Positions 29,924-32,403 of a DNA stretch of 32,403 nt are shown here, in pieces; within the stretch, counting starts at the first letter, position 1; each line of letters starts with the position of its first letter. The DNA is taken from the IMG/VR virus record IMGVR_UViG_3300043467_000237, positions 1-32,403 of that record; one strand, written 5' to 3'. This DNA comes from a virus. A program made the position numbers and the translations under genes. Under the pieces are notes generated by a model, which was not told the DNA's origin, made no database searches, and worked only from the letters and a program-made list of their open reading frames with translations.

Positions 29924-32403
29924 TTACCATGTTGCTATTGCCGTTCTTTTCCATGTATTTGTTGCAGTACATACATAAATATAATCTGCATCAATCCTTA
30001 TTTCTCCAAGTGTTCCTGTTGCTGATGCATTTGCAGGTGCGGTATTTAATGCTGATAATCTAAATTGTGTTGCCGTTACACTACTTGAGAATGTTGCTGC
30101 TCCACTCACCATCGCAGTTCCGTTGACATCAAGTAAGAATGTTGATTCGGTAGTTGTTCCCAAAAGCAATCGCCCTGCTGCGGTGAGTCGCATCCTTTCG
30201 TTTGTGGGTTGCGTAACTATATTACCAATAGTTGAACCTGAATAAAATGCAATTCCTTGTGTTGATGCAATTTGAAGAAATGTAGTTGTAGCGGTATCAA
30301 TACCAATCGCTGAATGTATCGTTCCTGATGATTCAATTCCTATTGCTGCTGCAACACTACCATTTGGAACATTAACATTTATTCTTCTTGGTGTGTTGGT
30401 TGTGAATATTGATAAGTTTCCTGCACTCACAAAAGTATTTCCGCTAATTTGTGTAGTACCAACTACATCTAACGCGTGAGTTCCTACCGATGTTGTTCCG
30501 ATTACAAGTTTCCCTGCAAGATAGTTGTCAGCAGTGCCATTCATGAACAGATTCCAACGATTTGTGCCGTTAGGAATGTTTCCGTAGAATCCGAAGTTGT
30601 TTGTTCCTTGAATTAAAGTGCTACCTGCGTTAAAACCAAACATATTGTTTATAGTAACAGTTCCAGGCTTTGTAGCACTTTGGGCAAAATAACCTGTTAT
30701 ATTAGGAATAGTATATGTTCCTGATGCTATATCCTGACTGCTATTGAATGCAATATATTCTGTGCTATTTGTAGAATTTAATACTTGATTTGCATAAAAT
30801 CCTATTGATGTTCCTTGTGTTGTACTGCCTCCAACTCTTATACCAATTACATTTGATTTCCCATTGGTAGATACAAAAATCATTGCATTATTAGCACTCG
30901 TTGAATTTACCAATAAATCACCACCCAAATAATTCGGTGCAGTCCCTACCCCATACAATCCCCAACCGCTATTGTTTGACCATTCAATTGACCGCCAATC
31001 AGCAGCAGCGGTTATTGTATGGTTGACATACAATCCTCTTGAAATGCCATTAGCACCGCCCGTTTGATTGATATCACCTCTTAATTCAACATTTATAAAT
31101 GTACGATTGTTGACGCTATTTTGCGTAAAAAATCTTTGAAACAATGCGTTTGTTTGATTTTGACTTGTATTTCTTGCATCTGTAAGAGTAAAAAAAGAAT
31201 ATCCGCCAGCATAATTTTGATTTAAAAATTCTAATCCAGCATTTTGTCTATTTTGTATTGTCCAATACTGAAAACTACTATTAAGTTTTAAAATAACATC
31301 TCCATTATTTGATAATGTATCAGCTGGACCATCCCCTATGGAAACAATACCATTATTTTGTACTCTTAATAAATTCGTTCCTGAACTATTCTGAACTTGT
31401 AATCCTATTGTCGCACTCGTTGCTCCACTCCCCTTTATAAACGCATCACCCTGCACCTGCAAACGCTGACCGCCATCGGAAAATGTGCCTCCGTTTTGGA
31501 GGATAAAATTACCATTTGTTGAAAACTCACCACGCTTTAATGCACCAGTAAAAAATCCAAATGGATGCGATGATAAAGTACCGACAAAACCTTGCGTTGA
31601 ACCCATTGCAAGTCTAAGCGAATTAGAACCATCAATTATATCTAACTCAGCGTTTCCCGATGATTGTATTCTTGTTTTTCCTCTTATGTCTAAAGTTGCA
31701 CTTGGCGAATTAGTCCCAATCCCCAACCTTGAGTTCGCAGCATCCCAAAACAGATTATTGCTCCCCGTCTGACTATTCGTTCCATTCCAATATGCAACTT
31801 GTCCCGTTACACCGCTACCGCCAATCTTACCACTAAATGTTGACCAATCAGCAGAACTCAATGCACCTCTATTGGTTGCACTTGCAGTTGGTAGATTGAA
31901 CGTATGTGTGTCGGTTGCTGAACTAATTGCAAAGTCAGTACCACTTGTACCCGTTGCGAAGTATTGAGTATTTGCAGTTAAACCATTTAAAGCACTTACT
32001 CCACCTGCGAAGTTTGTAATTATCTCACATAAATGTGAATTTTCGGTGTGCATTGTTATAGTCCTGCCACCCGTACTATTGACAATGTACACTCTTATTG
32101 CTAATCTATCAGTAGATAATAAAGTTGTCTGAGGAATTGCTAATGAAGTCAAATACAAGTCAATGATAGTCCCGCTTGTAATTGCTTCAGGAACTGCTGA
32201 CGATGATGCAATAGATGTAAAAGTTGTGCCGTCATATTTTAGTAATTCAACATAGAATGCAGGAGTTCCCCCCGATGATGATGCACTAAAATACATTTCA
32301 AAATTCCAAGCACCAGCAGGTATTTCTAATCTATTTGGGTCTGCTACATCTGTTAAGAATTGAGAAATTAAACCATTTCCTGCTTTTGAAAAATCAGTTC
32401 CAG
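29924..32403 (-). CDS. Tail fibre protein, C-terminal part (gene crosses the window ends)
   Basis: The reading frame runs unbroken to the last base and continues at position 1 into the 1-478 part. Of the 985 residues, 826 are here. Repeats of the type LGIGTNSPSATLDIRGKTRI, GTTSVGTHALDVVGTTQISG and LLLGTTTESTFLLDVNGTAM mark typical beta-helical fibre segments. The end (GTLGEIRIDADYIYVCTATN, TWKRTAIATW) is a conserved small tip domain. No S74 peptidase chaperone is seen. Base composition is more AT-rich and the CCGG-like words common elsewhere are scarce, suggesting exchange between phages. Confidence 0.8.
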   Translation of the reverse strand, partial: GTDFSKAGNGLISQFLTDVADPNRLEIPAGAWNFEMYFSASSSGGTPAFYVELLKYDGTTFTSIASSSAVPEAITSGTIIDLYLTSLAIPQTTLLSTDRLAIRVYIVNSTGGRTITMHTENSHLCEIITNFAGGVSALNGLTANTQYFATGTSGTDFAISSATDTHTFNLPTASATNRGALSSADWSTFSGKIGGSGVTGQVAYWNGTNSQTGSNNLFWDAANSRLGIGTNSPSATLDIRGKTRIQSSGNAELDIIDGSNSLRLAMGSTQGFVGTLSSHPFGFFTGALKRGEFSTNGNFILQNGGTFSDGGQRLQVQGDAFIKGSGATSATIGLQVQNSSGTNLLRVQNNGIVSIGDGPADTLSNNGDVILKLNSSFQYWTIQNRQNAGLEFLNQNYAGGYSFFTLTDARNTSQNQTNALFQRFFTQNSVNNRTFINVELRGDINQTGGANGISRGLYVNHTITAAADWRSIEWSNNSGWGLYGVGTAPNYLGGDLLVNSTSANNAMIFVSTNGKSNVIGIRVGGSTTQGTSIGFYANQVLNSTNSTEYIAFNSSQDIASGTYTIPNITGYFAQSATKPGTVTINNMFGFNAGSTLIQGTNNFGFYGNIPNGTNRWNLFMNGTADNYLAGKLVIGTTSVGTHALDVVGTTQISGNTFVSAGNLSIFTTNTPRRINVNVPNGSVAAAIGIESSGTIHSAIGIDTATTTFLQIASTQGIAFYSGSTIGNIVTQPTNERMRLTAAGRLLLGTTTESTFLLDVNGTAMVSGAATFSSSVTATQFRLSALNTAPANASATGTLGEIRIDADYIYVCTATNTWKRTAIATW

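Noticed and set aside
1-32403. Prophage or temperate functions, tRNA genes, insertion sequences
   Set aside because: No integrase, excisionase, repressor, transposase or tRNA cloverleaf was recognised on either strand by eye.

Overview
The window looks like the complete genome of a small tailed phage (siphovirus-like, HK97-fold capsid) that infects a member of the Bacteroidota. Three things point to that host group. Several start codons are preceded by a TTTG-N18-TAnnTTTG promoter pattern. The leaders are A/C-rich and lack Shine-Dalgarno sequences. The structural proteins (portal, capsid, connector, tail) resemble those seen mainly in Bacteroidota phages. The two ends of the window join in frame inside a single 985-codon tail-fibre gene, so the sequence appears to be a closed circle (or a circularly permuted genome) opened inside that gene. 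I see no integrase, repressor, tRNA, CRISPR array or insertion sequence, so a lytic lifestyle is the simplest reading.

Layout. Almost everything is transcribed leftwards (minus strand) from a divergent control region at about 24.40-24.53 kb. Running leftwards from there: a small basic protein, a RecT-like annealing protein, a coiled-coil protein, a PD-(D/E)XK exonuclease, a C5 cytosine methyltransferase with a second long reading frame inside it, and an SSB-like protein (24.4-20.7 kb, terminator at 20.7 kb). Next come a zinc-ribbon protein, a small unknown and a VRR-NUC nuclease (20.6-19.8 kb), then a promoter, a short structured RNA and a terminator. A primase-polymerase/helicase follows (19.5-17.25 kb). 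A repeat-rich AT-rich region (16.96-17.25 kb) is a candidate replication origin. Then come a sigma-like factor and both terminase subunits (16.95-14.6 kb), and an independently promoted 69-aa 'moron-like' gene (14.48-14.27 kb).

The structural block runs from 14.2 kb to the left end and around the junction. It holds tail proteins and tape measure, then prohead protease, scaffold-like protein and major capsid protein, then portal and connector, then a protein with a duplicated domain, then the tail fibre (1-478 joined to 29924-32403) and two more fibre-region proteins. Having the tail module before the head module, with the portal downstream of the capsid gene, differs from the usual order. The lysis genes (28.9-26.9 kb) encode spanin-like membrane proteins, a holin candidate and an M15 peptidase endolysin.

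The only rightward operon (24.53-26.92 kb) carries about a dozen tiny, tightly overlapping early genes, including three mini zinc-ribbon proteins and small membrane proteins. It runs head-on into the endolysin gene, with the two stop codons overlapping. Best candidates for something undescribed are the overprinted methyltransferase locus, the promoter-to-terminator RNA before the primase gene, the repeat cluster at 17 kb, and the moron-like unit between terminase and tail genes.
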